Positions 1 through 11,872 are shown, counted from the stretch's first letter. The stretch: DNA of 64,000 bases from Plasmodiophora brassicae (GCA_039704465.1 JASFAU010000010.1:558001-622000); one strand, 5' to 3'. A program made the numbers and translations. The notes: a model not told the origin generated them from the sequence alone.

Positions 1-72
1 TATGCCACTTGCACAGTACAATGGCGACATCCGCATCACGATGCCCAGTCCAGGGACAGGTAACTCGGCAGC

Positions 73-444
73 ATGCTCGCAGGCCTTGCACCTCGGCTGA
101 GGCGAATTCCTTCAGGAAGGGACCTTCTGGTGGTTCACTCATTTGGCCTGCACGTTGTCCACCAATGCTCAACGTCGTGGTCGTTGGACTGGATGCCGGA
201 CACGGCCGCTGCTTGTGACGGCCAAGTCAAGGCGTCGTTGTTAAGGTCGTTCTTCCGTGTCCCAGACACAATCGGGGTCGCGCCAGCGTCGTCGTTTGCC
301 CTGGGAGCTGCCGATTCCAAGTTGACCCTCCTCGTCACCGATCTCTGCGAAGATGGTGCCGCCGTCAGAGTCGCCTGCTTCGGCAGGCTTGACGGGGTTG
401 ATGCAGAGACCATCATCGACGAGTTCCATCGGCTGGCGTTGTAG
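73..444 (+). CDS. 3' end of an unidentified gene
   Basis: The open frame ends at 444. Its last 70 or so residues (from about position 230) have protein-like composition, with motifs such as SKLTLLVTDLCEDGAAV and DAETIIDEFHRLAL, and a possible acceptor lies just before them. The upstream part is low in information and may be intron or belong to exons outside the window. The opposite strand over 241-447 is also open, so strand choice is not secure. No family recognised. Confidence 0.3.
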   Translation: MLAGLAPRLRRIPSGRDLLVVHSFGLHVVHQCSTSWSLDWMPDTAAACDGQVKASLLRSFFRVPDTIGVAPASSFALGAADSKLTLLVTDLCEDGAAVRVACFGRLDGVDAETIIDEFHRLAL

Positions 445-506
445 CATCGTTATATATGTTGTCGTTTCTTGATCCTACTGTTGGCGTCTCGAACGCTATC
501 GCGCGC

Positions 507-2215
507 CTAGTGAACGTGGTCGCCGAGTTTATGAAGTTCGGACGACTGACGAGAGACCTCTATTGTGCCGAACACGCGCTTCGTAACGGTAGCAATATCA
601 CGTTGCAGGCTCCGGCGAAGCAGAATGCAGGACGCCAGACAGAGCGCGGCAAGCATATAGAATGATGCGTTCCATCCGAACGAGTCGCTGAAAGCAGCGA
701 TCGCGTACTGGCCAACAGCAGCGCCGAGCGCCCCCGTGCCGTCAACAACGCCAGCAACCGTCGCTGTTAGAGCGGCGGTAAGTTCAACGGGATACAGGAC
801 CAGGCAGCAACGCAGGCACCCATTGCGTTCTCGCTCTGCTGCACGGTTGGATGGCTGCCCAAGTCAGCCGATATTGCCGAGGATATCAGCGCCGATGGAC
901 CGTTGATCAGGGCGCCGTTGACTGCGAGCAGTACCGCCAGCATCCCCCACGACGGAGTCGTTGCCGTCAGCATCGCCAGAGCCACCGATGCGAATGCCAT
1001 TGAAACAACACACGGCAGGCAGCGCAGGCGTGCTCGGTCAGAGACAAACCCTAACCGAGACCAGGCTCGTAAGCCGATGGTACGATGACGACCACACGAC
1101 CATCCGACAAACCGATCAGGACGCCGCCAGTGATGGCGCCGATGTCGTACCATGACGATAAGAGGGACGCATCCGCATCCGCGAAGTGAAGTTCGCTGCT
1201 CAGCCAGAAGCTGATCCAGAACATGGCCGAGTAGTTGACGTTCCTGGACGTTGGTAAGAACCCGAACGCGACGATACGATATCCGCGTCGTACTTAATGC
1301 AAGCGTACGCCAGCGAGTACTCCACAACGCCTGCGTCCCGGTTCAGGGGGGAGGCGCGCATGATGGCGCCCCTCTTTACCTGGAATTTGCAGCGCCCTCC
1401 ATACCCCAATCCCCTTCGTGGCCATGACAGGCTTGATAATGATCGGGTCCCTTTCATCGGGGTTGCTCGGCGACGCCGACGGCGTCGATCGCAGGTACCG
1501 CCATACGACGAAGGCGACCCCCATCGTGAACACACTCGGTACCGCCAGCGTCGCCTACGACTCTCGTTGCCCACATGTGTCCGGGACGCCAGCGGTGTGC
1601 CCGTACCTGGATGGAGAGCCCAGACGACTGTGCCGCACCAGTGAACATGCCACCGAGCAGGTTGCCCACGTTGCCATTCACCGACCTGCAACGCAAGCGC
1701 TCCTCTCAACGCACTGGTTCTCGTAGCGACCGCATGCCAGCACCGTACCATACGCCCATGATGCTGCCTCGGGACGCCTCCGGGAAATGGGCGGCCATGA
1801 TCGCGACCGCGTTCGGCCAGACGGTCGACTGCGCCAACCCGTTCAGCGCCATCAGCGCGACGACGACCAGGTGCGCTCCGAGGCTTCCGGCCAGCCCGAT
1901 CGCCATCACGATGAACGTGCTGGCCAGTAGCCCGCCCAGCAGCACCGTCTTGGGCGACGTCGCGTCGCCCAGCGCGCCGCTCGCGTACAACCCGGCCTGG
2001 GGCGCGTTTAGCCGACGCCAGCGACGACACGACGATGCGCTACATACCGCATAGGTCAGCATGAAGGTCGTGTCCAGGACGCTGAGCGCATCGGGCGTCA
2101 TGTGCCAGTCGGCGACGGCGGCCGACTTCACGTTCGTGTACGCCTTGCGTTCGGCATGGAGGGCGACGTACGCCAGGAAGGTGAGCGCGAAGGCCAGGGA
2201 GGGCGCCGATCGCAT
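507..2215 (-). CDS. SLC37-type sugar-phosphate/phosphate antiporter (MFS)
   Basis: Major facilitator of the SLC37 (glycerol-3-phosphate/glucose-6-phosphate : phosphate exchange) group, a multi-pass membrane protein. Eight exons splice with GT-AG introns of 45-62 bases: 2215-2048, 1996-1731, 1685-1607, 1554-1380, 1330-1294, 1243-1113, 1050-820, 763-507. They total 1344 bases, giving 447 residues without a stop. Family signatures read in order: HAERKAYTNVKSA after the first helix, NGLAQSTVWPNAVAIM, GSIMGVWYGAG, then across spliced junctions ALQIPG-VVEYSLAYACIK and NYSAMFWISFWLS, GAITGGVLIG-FVSDR, and ENAM-ATVAGVVDGTGALG near the end. The start is the Met just before the first hydrophobic helix; the frame stays open upstream into the neighbouring zinc-finger gene, which is divergent. 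Substrate and membrane (ER, plastid-like or plasma) cannot be told from sequence. Confidence 0.88.
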
Positions 2216-2390
2216 CACAGATATCGTATCGGCCGAGGACGCGCGCGCTGACCTCCGATCCTTATTTCGATCGGGCCACGTCGGCGGGCGCGCCCGTCTG
2301 TGCCGTGACGCGCGCCTCCGCCCCTTGGTGGACGTCTGGCGGACACCAGCCTCACAGGGAAACGCCCCACACACCCGTCGCAGCCTCGTG

Positions 2391-2902
2391 ATGTCCAGCA
2401 AGGACTCGTCGTCGTCCAGCGACGACAGCACGTCGAAGCGACACCTGGCGTCCGATGACGACGGCGCCGACCTGGCCAGGAAGCACAAGAAGGCGAGGGC
2501 CTGGACGCGGGCCTGGCAGACTGTCCCGACGGCGTCGGGCGAGATGAGGATCCTGGCCTGGGCATCAGGTCTGTGCGATGTGGTCAGCGCTCCCCGATCA
2601 GCGCCCCGCCCCCTGACGTTTCGATAGCCGAACCCAGGGCAGCCGAGTACCGGCTGTCGTGCCAGGAGTGCTCGAAGAAGTTCGACGATGCCGCCGCCCT
2701 GAAGCGCCACGTGCGCACGCACCTGGGCAAGTCGAGGAACGTTTGCCCGGTGTGCCAGAAGGGCTTCCCGGACGCGTCCAAGCTCAGACGGCACCAGACG
2801 TCGCTCAAGCACGACGCGCCGAGCCGGCCGTCCATTCTGGAAGAGGAACTATCGCAGTTCGCAACGATGAAGAGCGTTAGCACGGCTGTCGTTGCCGAAT
2901 AA
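2391..2902 (+). CDS. C2H2 zinc-finger protein, two fingers
   Basis: Two exons (2391-2568, 2628-2902; intron 2569-2627, GT-AG) give 150 residues. The N-terminal part is Ser/Asp-rich (MSSKDSSSSSDDS) and has a basic stretch ARKHKKAR that could be a nuclear signal. Two adjacent C2H2 fingers follow: CQECSKKFDDAAALKRHVRTH and CPVCQKGFPDASKLRRH with the last His in TSLKH. Such a protein would bind nucleic acid in the nucleus. It is divergent from the SLC37 gene, with about 175 bases between the starts. Target unknown; short for a transcription factor. Confidence 0.75.
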
Positions 2903-3049
2903 AATAGCAATGTACAAACCCAATACCCGGGTGTCGCACAGCAGCGATGTGTATTTCGGCGCGCGCCACCAGTCGCGATATTAGTAGACGGAAGAGAGTG
3001 TACATACTGGATCGCGCGCGCCCATTTCGATTGGCGAAGGACCCTGGCG

Positions 3050-3940
3050 TCAGAAGAACATGCCGAACGGGTGCGGATTGCCCGGGTACTCCTTCGCCAG
3101 CATCGCGACGTACTCGGAGTCGAAATACGAACGGTTGCACTTGCGACGAACGGCCTCGCCGGGATGGCAATCTATTGACAGCGGCAATCAGCGGGCCTGG
3201 AATTCGGCGGAGACGACGCGGACGGGGGCGTACAGTTGCAACGACTCTGCTGCGACGTCGTGTACGAACAGCAGCGAACCCCGATGCGAACAGGCTCGTC
3301 GCACAGCTTGCTCTTGTACTCGCTGCGGCGAAGGCGCTCCCGCAGCTCCGACTCACCTACAGCGACCGCTTTAGGTCTGGCATTGTCACGAACTGGCGAA
3401 TGCGGGGTACCATGGGCAAAGTTGCACGCGTCGCCGTACTGGCAATGGTATGCGGGAGGGCCCCAGTTCCGGCACAGTTCCGTCTTGAACAGGTGCTCGT
3501 CGTTGTCCACGCGATTGTCGCGGTCGTTGCCGTTGCTGTCTTCCGATGGCGTCTGCAGTCGGTTGCACATTGCCTGGTTCAGCTTCTACAAACGCCCTCA
3601 CAGACCTATACCGACATACCCGTTCATCCCAGACCAGCTCTACTTGATGGCTCTGTGTCGACGGCGGCGACGACGACGGCGAGATGCGGTCCAGTAACGC
3701 CGTGCCATCTTCCCGCTTGACCGGCAGAGGCGACGGTGGAAACAACTGGTGCGGCCAGATCGACTCCTCGGGCGGCGCCGGCGACCGCGACCAGGTCGAC
3801 AGCGGCAGGCCCACGAGGAGCGGCGGCGTCTGCACGATCCCGGACAGCCATGGCCCGCGGTACGACGGCGCCGACGACCGCGTCGCCCGCGTGCTCCACG
3901 ACAGCGCCTGCGGCGTCACACCACTCGCCGACGACGACAT
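3050..3940 (-). CDS. CCCH (TTP/Tis11-like) zinc-finger protein
   Basis: Exon 1 (3940-3620) encodes a Ser/Pro-rich N-terminus; a 46-base GT-AG intron (3574-3619) joins it to an exon that begins AMCNRLQTPSED. A CCCH finger follows: FKTELCRNWGPPAYHC then QYGDACNFAHG, spaced C-x9-C-x5-C-x3-H, with the TTP-family lead-in FKTELC. A second lead-in YKSKLC follows, but its finger is not intact in one frame; LFVHDVAAESL, typical of the end of such a finger, sits one frame away. The C-terminus ends KEYPGNPHPFGMFF. Family members bind AU-rich RNA and control mRNA decay. The 3' exon structure after the first finger is uncertain. Confidence 0.65.
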
Positions 3941-4218
3941 TGACGACGTTGGTCTTCTTCGCCCGCGCTCGCTGCCCGAAACTGCACACTTTCGGAATGC
4001 AGTTCCTCCCGTCGGGCGATATAATTTTAACCCCCCTAAGCCAAACCCGCCCGCGGTGCAGAGCAACGGACGCACTGTACCACTCGGCACTGACGGGGGC
4101 GCCGTGGCCCGTTTTGCGCGGGGCTGCTGTGTCGAAATCATCGCCCATGTCATGTGTGGGTGCTATAAATAGTTGGGGTACTAAACCACATTTCCAGCTG
4201 GCTGCGTTTATCAATGTC

Positions 4219-5235
4219 CTACTGTGGGGCAGCGTCGCTGCCGGCGCTGGCGGCGCTGTTGGCGAGGTTGGCGGCGGTGGCGCCGAGGTGGTCGAGCAGG
4301 TTCTGATGCCGGCGCATCCAGATGACGAGCTTGGCGACCTGAACGTCGGACAGGACCTTGTTGAGGATGTGCTCGCGGAACGACTTGACAACGTTCATGG
4401 AGTGGGCCATGGAGGCGCGCTGCTGTTCGAGCTCGGCAATGAGAGCGGCGGCGCGCTGGGTCTGCTCGAACGCGGCCTGGAAGCTGTCAAAGTACTTGAC
4501 ACGCGAGCTGATGATCTCCTGGTACTGCGCCTGGGTCATGCCAATGTCCTCGCAGACCTTGTCGTTGACCTTCGACGTGATCTTTAGCATCAGGTCGCGG
4601 TGCTCGTCGTCCCCGACCATGCTCGACGGGTCGGCCGCCTTGAACATCCACAGAACGATGCTGTTCAGGTGCGCATGGTCCAGGGCCGTGTTCATCGCCT
4701 CTGCCGCCTGCGTGTTCACGGTGACGATCATGTCGGAGACGGACGAATACGCCTGCAGGCACGGGCCGATGGCGCTCTCCATGGAGCCGTCCCCTTGTGC
4801 CAGGGCGTCCAGACCGGCCTGGAGCTTGTCCAGGAGCTCGTCACGTTCCCGCAGCAGGCCCTGGACGTTCGAGCATTTCAACTGCTCTCGCAGCGATTCG
4901 TTCTCGCGCTCCAGGATCGCCGTTCTACTCTCGAGGTCCTCGACGCGGGACTGTTTCCGCTGTCGGGATCGTCGTGCCGCCTCCCGCTCCCGTTTGCGAC
5001 GACGCTCGACCTTCTCTAACGATTCCGGCTGTCGGCGACGTGGCGGCCGGATGCCGATCGGGGCCGACAGGCCCATGTTCGGCCCTGCCGACCTCATCAT
5101 CAGCTCTTGGTTGGCGGCGACCGCCCGTTGCTGCTGTTGCTGCTGCTGGGCGGTCAACGAGGCCACATAGTCATGGGGGAGGCCGCCATGGACGATTCCG
5201 AGCTCGCTGGATATCAGGTCGAACGGGTTCGCCAT
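4219..5235 (-). CDS. bZIP transcription factor with C-terminal helical domain
   Basis: Intronless, 338 residues from MANPFDLISSELG. Poly-Gln (about residues 28-35) precedes a basic region RRKREREAARRSRQRKQ and a leucine zipper that continues LESRTAILERENESLREQL. Normally an invariant Asn sits two residues before the EAARRSR block; here that position is Glu (codon GAG), so DNA binding may be altered. About 200 residues after the zipper are predicted helical, resembling in layout the DOG1-type region of plant group D bZIPs. The start was placed at the Met before the acidic N-terminus; an in-frame Met at 5316 would add an Arg-rich extension. Confidence 0.82.
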   Translation of the reverse strand: MANPFDLISSELGIVHGGLPHDYVASLTAQQQQQQQRAVAANQELMMRSAGPNMGLSAPIGIRPPRRRQPESLEKVERRRKREREAARRSRQRKQSRVEDLESRTAILERENESLREQLKCSNVQGLLRERDELLDKLQAGLDALAQGDGSMESAIGPCLQAYSSVSDMIVTVNTQAAEAMNTALDHAHLNSIVLWMFKAADPSSMVGDDEHRDLMLKITSKVNDKVCEDIGMTQAQYQEIISSRVKYFDSFQAAFEQTQRAAALIAELEQQRASMAHSMNVVKSFREHILNKVLSDVQVAKLVIWMRRHQNLLDHLGATAANLANSAASAGSDAAPQ

Positions 5236-5464
5236 CGCCGCTGAGTCACGTCGACGTGACCAACGACGAGCGTGACGACGGCGAGCTAATGTGCACAAGG
5301 GCAGAGGCGCGCGCACGCTTGTATGATATTCCAGGTCGATTGGCAGGGGCGCGTGCCCTGCCTAACGGCACTGGGGATCTTCACACCGGGTAACCTGGGC
5401 CGTCACCGATGAAACAATGTTCCCGACCCCAGTATTGGTTTATGCATTGTGTGCGCCGTCTGCC

Positions 5465-7210
5465 TCAGAGGAACACGTGGCTGATGCCGGCGGCGAGGAC
5501 ATCGTCAATCGTGACCTCTTCGTAGTCGCCATCGTCGGCGTCGCTGTCGTGGACGACCTTGGCCCAGGTCTGCTTGGTCCCATTGGCCTCGGCTGCCTTG
5601 GCCCGCGCTTCCCGTCGTTGCTTCTTCTTCAATCTCCGCTTTTCAGAACGCGATAATCGCAATTGGAAAGGCTCAACTGTCGTGCTGTCAATGTTCTCAA
5701 CCGATTGGGATCGCGACGTCAATGCCACGATCTGTCCCGCGTCTGCTTCCGACGTCAGTATTGTCATGCTCTCGGCCGGGGTGGGCCAATCTCCACCGGT
5801 CAGTGAATGGCATCGTGGACGGTGCGCTTCCTCATCTCGTACCCCGCCTTGATTCCAAGGTATTCCCATGTCAAAGACTGGCGTCGAAACACTGCTCGAA
5901 CCGTGCATACCGGCAGCAACGTCGCCTGCATCACCTTGGACGGTGGGCGTTTCAGGAACCTTCCGCAAATCAGGGCCTTCACTGCATATCTGGTCCCGAG
6001 CAGTAGATGGGTCAGTCGACGGGTCTGGAATCCTGCCCACCAGGGCGGCGCTCTCGTCGTCGTGTAGAACGGCACAAGCGGCTGGGGTGCCTAGCGCGAC
6101 GGGGTTCGTGTCGAGCGGGTGACGTGATGAATCTGGGGCGGCGCCAGCGTGCGACTCCTCGACGGCCACTCTCGGCTCGATGACCGGATCCGCCCCGTGC
6201 TTGCCGCCACGTGTTTCCACATCCAAACGTTTCCACATCCTGGTATCGTCACTACTGGACGCCCTGTCTGCTGGTGGACCCTGTTCATCGTTGCCCGGCA
6301 TGTCAGGTTCGCAAGCAGGGCCAGGGGCGGGATCAGACGGGCACAGGTCGCCATCAGCCGTCAATGTCAGCGCAGGTTCACCTCCAGAGCCGCCGCTCCC
6401 GACCACATCCTGCTCAGCGAGGATCGATTCGCACGCCGCATCGACGATACCGCCACAGAAATCGAGCACGAACCGGATCCGGTCGACATCCGGGCACGAC
6501 GTGCGATCCATGACCTCGTGGACCTTGCCGGCCAGCATCATCTCGCGGATGCCCTGGCTTGGTCGGCAACTGCCATAGTGCCTGCCCTCGTGGTACGACA
6601 GGTGAATCGTTTTCGCACCGGGCGCTGGGGACTTGAGGATCAGAGCTTTCGGGTCCTTCAGCTGGTGGACGACGATAGAGATTTGGTAGTGCTGCATAGC
6701 GGCCAGCAGCTCTGGCTGGCCGCCCCATTCGCCCATCTTTCGCATGCGGGTGCAGTACTCCTCGAGCGTTTCCTTGCCTATGAACCCGGCGAACGCCTCG
6801 CCGTGCACCTCGATGTACGACGTGATATCGTGGCGAGTCTTCCTCACCGTCACTGGCGGCTTGTGATCCGGGATAATGTTCAGCTGGTCTGCGATGGCGC
6901 TGAACAAACAGCTGCCGTCCCCGGCGACATCCTTGATACGCAGGCGAAGCATGGCCACCTGTCGTTGAATTGCTTTCAGGTCCAGTTCGCGCTGTTCGGC
7001 TGAGAGATCTTCCGCCGCCGACTCTTCCCTTTCGTGCGACGCAGCCTGCTGCTGATCCCGCGCCGTCGTTGGCAGCGTCATATATCGTCGGCGCTGCCGT
7101 TCCTGTTTCTTGCGTTGCTTCTCCTGCCTGTTGGGCGGCTTCTGCTGCCTGTCGGCCTGCTTCTGCTGGGCATAGCCAGCACCGGAGCATTGCTTGTTGT
7201 TGGGTCCCAT
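5465..7210 (-). CDS. OTU-family deubiquitinase (OTUD3-like)
   Basis: A single open frame of 581 residues. The N-terminus is Gln/Lys/Arg-rich. The OTU domain starts near residue 90 with the Asp and catalytic Cys in DVAGDGSCLFSAIADQL, continues with RHDITSYIEVHGEAFAGF and EEYCTRMRKMGEWGGQPEL, and closes with the catalytic His in HLSYHEGRHYGSC. This order matches OTUD3/OTU1-type cysteine proteases that cleave ubiquitin chains. The remaining 330 residues are low-complexity and acidic, ending in a Lys/Arg-rich segment (SRSEKRRLKKKQRREARAK). Divergent from RPB2, with about 690 bases between starts. Confidence 0.85.
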   Translation of the reverse strand: MGPNNKQCSGAGYAQQKQADRQQKPPNRQEKQRKKQERQRRRYMTLPTTARDQQQAASHEREESAAEDLSAEQRELDLKAIQRQVAMLRLRIKDVAGDGSCLFSAIADQLNIIPDHKPPVTVRKTRHDITSYIEVHGEAFAGFIGKETLEEYCTRMRKMGEWGGQPELLAAMQHYQISIVVHQLKDPKALILKSPAPGAKTIHLSYHEGRHYGSCRPSQGIREMMLAGKVHEVMDRTSCPDVDRIRFVLDFCGGIVDAACESILAEQDVVGSGGSGGEPALTLTADGDLCPSDPAPGPACEPDMPGNDEQGPPADRASSSDDTRMWKRLDVETRGGKHGADPVIEPRVAVEESHAGAAPDSSRHPLDTNPVALGTPAACAVLHDDESAALVGRIPDPSTDPSTARDQICSEGPDLRKVPETPTVQGDAGDVAAGMHGSSSVSTPVFDMGIPWNQGGVRDEEAHRPRCHSLTGGDWPTPAESMTILTSEADAGQIVALTSRSQSVENIDSTTVEPFQLRLSRSEKRRLKKKQRREARAKAAEANGTKQTWAKVVHDSDADDGDYEEVTIDDVLAAGISHVFL

Positions 7211-7901
7211 GACACCGGCTTACTGGGCTACCATGGACACGATGCAGGTCACCTCCGACGGCGATGAATGAGTGGCCGGACCGAGGTCCGATGTTCGCGT
7301 GGGCGAAACGCAGGCGAAAAGGCTATCTATCGCCTTGGCTTTAGATACATGGACTAGGTAGTACAGTGGATCGAACGGGTCTGTGACGGGCTGATTGTCG
7401 GCTTGAGCCCATTGGCGATTCGGCGCCAGCCCCCCCTGGGAGATCAGCCGCCGGATACCCGGGGGCAGGTGGCGCGTGCTGTCGGGCCACGTCACTGTCT
7501 ATATCTGCGAAGATGTTCCCCATGCACGTCGTCAGGTTCAGGTCCGACCGCAAAGCGTCCGATGGCGCCGGGCGCGCCACCGACGATCCCACATCGGGGC
7601 CCGACCACGATCACGCGGACAAGACGTCATCCCGTCCCCGTTTCCCCAGCGACGCCGGCGCTCCCAACAACAGCGACAACTCAAAAAACACAGACTCAGC
7701 ATAAACCACATTCCTCCCGACAAATGCTCCCGCATGTCGTGTATCGATAGGCCGACATGATTCGCCTGGTCGTTCATCGTTGCTTGGCGGAAGCGTGACG
7801 GAAGCGGATGAGCCGGGGGAAGCGTGGCAGGAAAATGCGTGACGGGGTTTGTCCGTGGTGTCGGCAGCTCCAAGCCTGTCATTCGGCAAGTGGGGCCGAT
7901 C
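7211..7901. promoter_or_regulatory. Intergenic region between two divergent genes
   Basis: About 690 bases separate the OTU gene start (minus) from the RPB2 start (plus), so both promoters should lie here. I see no TATA box or repeat that stands out. Short open frames on both strands (for example 7513-7704 plus) have no recognisable domain. Confidence 0.35.
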
Positions 7902-10900
7902 ATGTCGATGTATGGCGCCATGGAGGACGGCCCGATATCGATGGGCGGTGTCGATGCCGATGACGATATCTCGCCGAGCGATTCCTGGACGGTCATCTCG
8001 TCGTATTTCGAGATGCACGGCCTCGTCCGGCAGCAGCTGGACTCCTTCAACGAGTCGGATCGCCGAATATCGTGATGACGACGACGGAGTGCCATCTCAC
8101 ATGTGCGCACGTGTAGGTTCGTCACGAATACGATCCAGTCTGTCGTGTCAGAATCATTCCCCATCGAAGTTTTCGAAGACCCGAGATCCGAGGAGGAGCG
8201 CGGCTCCCGTTCAAAGACGCGGGTATCGTTTGGACAGGTAATGCCCACCTTGCGTACCCGGATACGTTGGGGACTGACATGGTCTGCGCTGTAGATTTAC
8301 GTTTCCGATCCTCAAATGCGCGAAGGCGACGGTGCTCCCGAATACCTGTTTCCGTCGACTGCTCGTTTGCGCAATCTGACGTATCGTGCTCCTCTTTTCG
8401 TCGACGTTACCCGCTGCAAAGTGATCGTCGCTGAAGACGCCACCGAAGAGGTTCGATCTATCAGGATATTCGCGATAGCGATGTAGTCTCACGTGAGACA
8501 GATTGTTGAAGGTACCGAGTCTACGGAGAAAGTGTTCATTGGGAGAATTCCCATCATGTTACGAAGTCAGTACTGTCACCTTGCTCCTGACCCCGAGCAG
8601 GGCGACAAGGCGCTATACGACCTTGGCGAGTGTCCGAAGGACCAGGTAGACGCGGCGCAGATCGCCGTCGAGCAACTCGCGTGCTCATTGCTCGACAATT
8701 ACAGGGAGGGTATTTCATTGTCAATGGTAGCGAAAAGGTTCTTGTCGCCCAGGAACGCATGTCCAGTAACCACGTCTACGTGTTTCACAAGCAGAAGAAG
8801 GACTGGGTCGCGGAGATCCGCTCTGTTGCCGAGGGATCGAACAAGCCTACCGCTACGCTCATTGTGAAGAAGGTGTCATCGGCCGGAAAGGGCAGCGCGA
8901 TTAGCGGTCCAGTGCTGCGGGCCACCGTCCCGGGCATCTCTTCCGATATCCCTGTCATGATTGTTTTTCGCGCCCTTGGGATCGTATCCGATCGTGCCAT
9001 TCTTGAGCACATCTGCTATGACTTCGGGGATCAGCAGATGATGGAGCTGCTTCGACCCAGTCTTGAAGAGGCCTACTGGATCCAGGATCAGGAGCTTGCC
9101 TTGGATTACATTGGCAAACGTGGCGCTGCCGTCGGTGCTGTACGTGCGAAGCGTATCAAATTCGCGAGGGACCTGCTCCAATCCGACTTCTTGCCGCACA
9201 TTGGAACGGAGGAGTTTTGTGAGACCAAGAAGGCGTACTTCTTTGGCTACATAATTCAGCGGCTGCTTCACACGGTCTTGGGCCGACGAACCGAAGACGA
9301 TCGAGATCACTATGGCAACAAGCGGCTCGACTTAGCTGGCCCGCTCCTGGGACAGCTGTTCCGTCAACTGTTCGACCGCATGCGCAAAGACTGCTCACGG
9401 TACATCGCCAGGAAGATCAGCGAAGGCAAGGACTTCTCGTTGGATCTTGCCCTGAACCCAAACCACATCACTCATGGGTTGAAGAGCGCGCTGGCGACCG
9501 GCAACTGGACCGCCAACAAGGGTGGTGGTGCGACCAAGTCCGGAGTTGCCCAGGTTCTTCAGCGCCTCACGTATACGGCGACATTGTCCCACTTGCGGCG
9601 GTTGAACACTCCGATTGGAAGGGATGGAAAAATCGCCAAACCACGACAGCTTCATAACACGCACTGGGGTGTGATTTGCCCTGCTGAAACGCCTGAAGGC
9701 CAGGCGTGTGGCCTCGTCAAGAACCTCGCTTTGATGGCGTATATCAGTGTTCCGAACCCGTCGCAGATCATTACCGACTTCCTGGAGGACTGGAGCATGG
9801 AGAGTCTAGAGGAGACGCCTGCGGCGGCTATTCCGCATGCGACAAAGGTACGAGGTTGAAGGTGTCCGTCATGGATGTTTCCTGATCAGGAGTTGGCAGA
9901 TCTTCGTGAACGGTGCGTGGATTGGCGTTCACCGGGACCCACAGTACTTGGTCAACACGTTGCGTACGTACCGGCGGAGGATGAACCTTCCTCTTGACAC
10001 GAGCATCGTGTGGGATATGCGGGACCAGGAAATTCGCCTGTACTCGGATGCTGGTCGATGTGCGCGCCCATTGTACATTGTTGAAGACCAGCGGTTACGG
10101 ATTCGCAAGGGCCACATCAACGCTCTTGCGGATGAACACGTGAAGTACTCGTGGTCTAACCTGATGACCGACGGCCTTATCGAGTACATCGATACCGAAG
10201 AGGAGGAAACTGTCATGATTGCCATGCACATGCACGAACTGCGTCAGTCTTCATATTCGCGAACGTATACCCACACCGAGATCCATCCTTCCATGATCCT
10301 TGGAATTTGCGCGTCGGTTATCCCATTCCCAGACCACAACCAGTCTCCGCGTAACACATATCAGAGTGCCATGGGCAAACAGGCGATGGGTATCTATGCA
10401 ACCAACTACCTGCAGCGCATCGACACGCTTGCCCACGTGATGTACTATCCCCAACGCCCTCTTGTAGCGACCCGCGCCATGGAGTACCTCCATTTCAGTG
10501 AACTGCCGTCTGGCATCAACGCTATCGTCGCTATTGGTTGCTATTCCGGCTACAATCAAGAGGTAACGCTAACGACGAACTCATGAACTCGGTCAGTCCC
10601 TCACCTTTGCGTTCGCCACAGGATTCCGTCATCATGTCTCAGTCAGCCATTGACCGTGGTCTCTTCCGGTCTGTCTTCTACCGGTCGTACCACGATGTCG
10701 AAGCTCGGCATTCGTCCGACGTTATCGAAGAGTTCGAGAAGCCCTCTGCTGAGACGACAGCGAGCATGCGGTTCGGGTGCTATGACAAGCTCGACACGGA
10801 CGGGCTAATTGCTCCTGGCACTCGTGTATCGGGCGACGACATTATTATCGGAAAGACGACGCCGCTGCGTGAGGCGCAGGTTGGGTCGATTCGTCAGCAG

Positions 10901-11872
10901 CAACAGACCAGGCGGGATGCATCGACGGCGCTTCGCAGCAGCGAAAGCGGTATCGTCGACAAGGTCATGTTGACCACTGATGACGGGTCGTTGAAAGCGA
11001 CCAAGATTCGTGTCCGGTCCGTTCGTATTCCTCAGATCGGGGACAAGTTCTCCAGTCGGCACGGTCAGAAGGGTACCGTGGGGATTACCTACCGACAGGA
11101 AGACCTGCCGTGGACTGTCGAGGGCATCGTCCCTGACATTATCATCAACCCGCACGCTATCCCGAGTCGTATGACTATCGGGCAGCTCATCGAGTGCCTT
11201 CAGGGAAAGTTCTCCGCCATCGAGGGCGGTGAAGGAGATGCGACACCGTTCGAAGAAGGCTTGACTGTCGAGGCCGTCTCGAAAGAGCTTCATCGGTGCG
11301 GTTACCAGGAGCGCGGCAATGAGGTCATGTACAGTGGACACACTGGGCGGAAACTGGCCGCTCAGGTCTTCATTGGTCCAACGTTCTACCAGCGATTGAA
11401 GGTTTGGTCGAACTATGGCATGGTGTTTCTATCGCCGCCTGATTGTGCAACGTAGCACATGGTCGATGACAAGATCCACTCTCGAGCGCGCGGTCCGCTC
11501 CAGATCCTGACGCGCCAACCTGTCGAAGGTCGTTCCAGGTAGGTAGGCGAGTGCGTCATCCAGTGTACCGTGCTGATGTACCTGGCACCTAGGGACGGCG
11601 GTCTTCGGTTCGGAGAGATGGAGCGCGATTGCATGATCGCGCACGGCGCTGCCCAGTTCCTTCGGGAGCGCTTATTCCAGCAGTCCGACAAGTACCGGTG
11701 CCACGTGTGCGACCTGTGTGGCCTGATCGCGATCGCCAACCTGCGCAAGGGCTCCTTCGAATGTCGTAGCTGTCACAATACGACGCAGGTGTCCCAGGTC
11801 TACCTGCCGTATGCGTGCAAGCTGCTGTTCCAGGAGCTCATGGCAATGGCCATCGCTCCGCGAATATTCTAA
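7902..11872 (+). CDS. RPB2: RNA polymerase II second-largest subunit
   Basis: Nine exons: 7902-8053, 8117-8237, 8295-8450, 8502-8645, 8705-9847, 9900-10562, 10622-11401, 11456-11538, 11593-11872. All introns are GT-AG; the total is 3522 bases, 1173 residues, close to yeast and human RPB2. Diagnostic blocks in order: [58 protein letters not shown] in the fork region, [36 protein letters not shown], the active-site region [20 protein letters not shown], and the C-terminal zinc site [12 protein letters not shown] with CRSCHN, ending [15 protein letters not shown]. The VFIGR and C-terminal zinc sequences favour Pol II over Pol I or III. Start chosen at [10 protein letters not shown]; an in-frame Met at 7824 would add 26 residues. 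Confidence 0.96.

Noticed and set aside
5735..7003. Plus-strand frames opposite the OTU gene
   Set aside because: No domain and no plausible splice chain; the minus frame is a full OTU protein.
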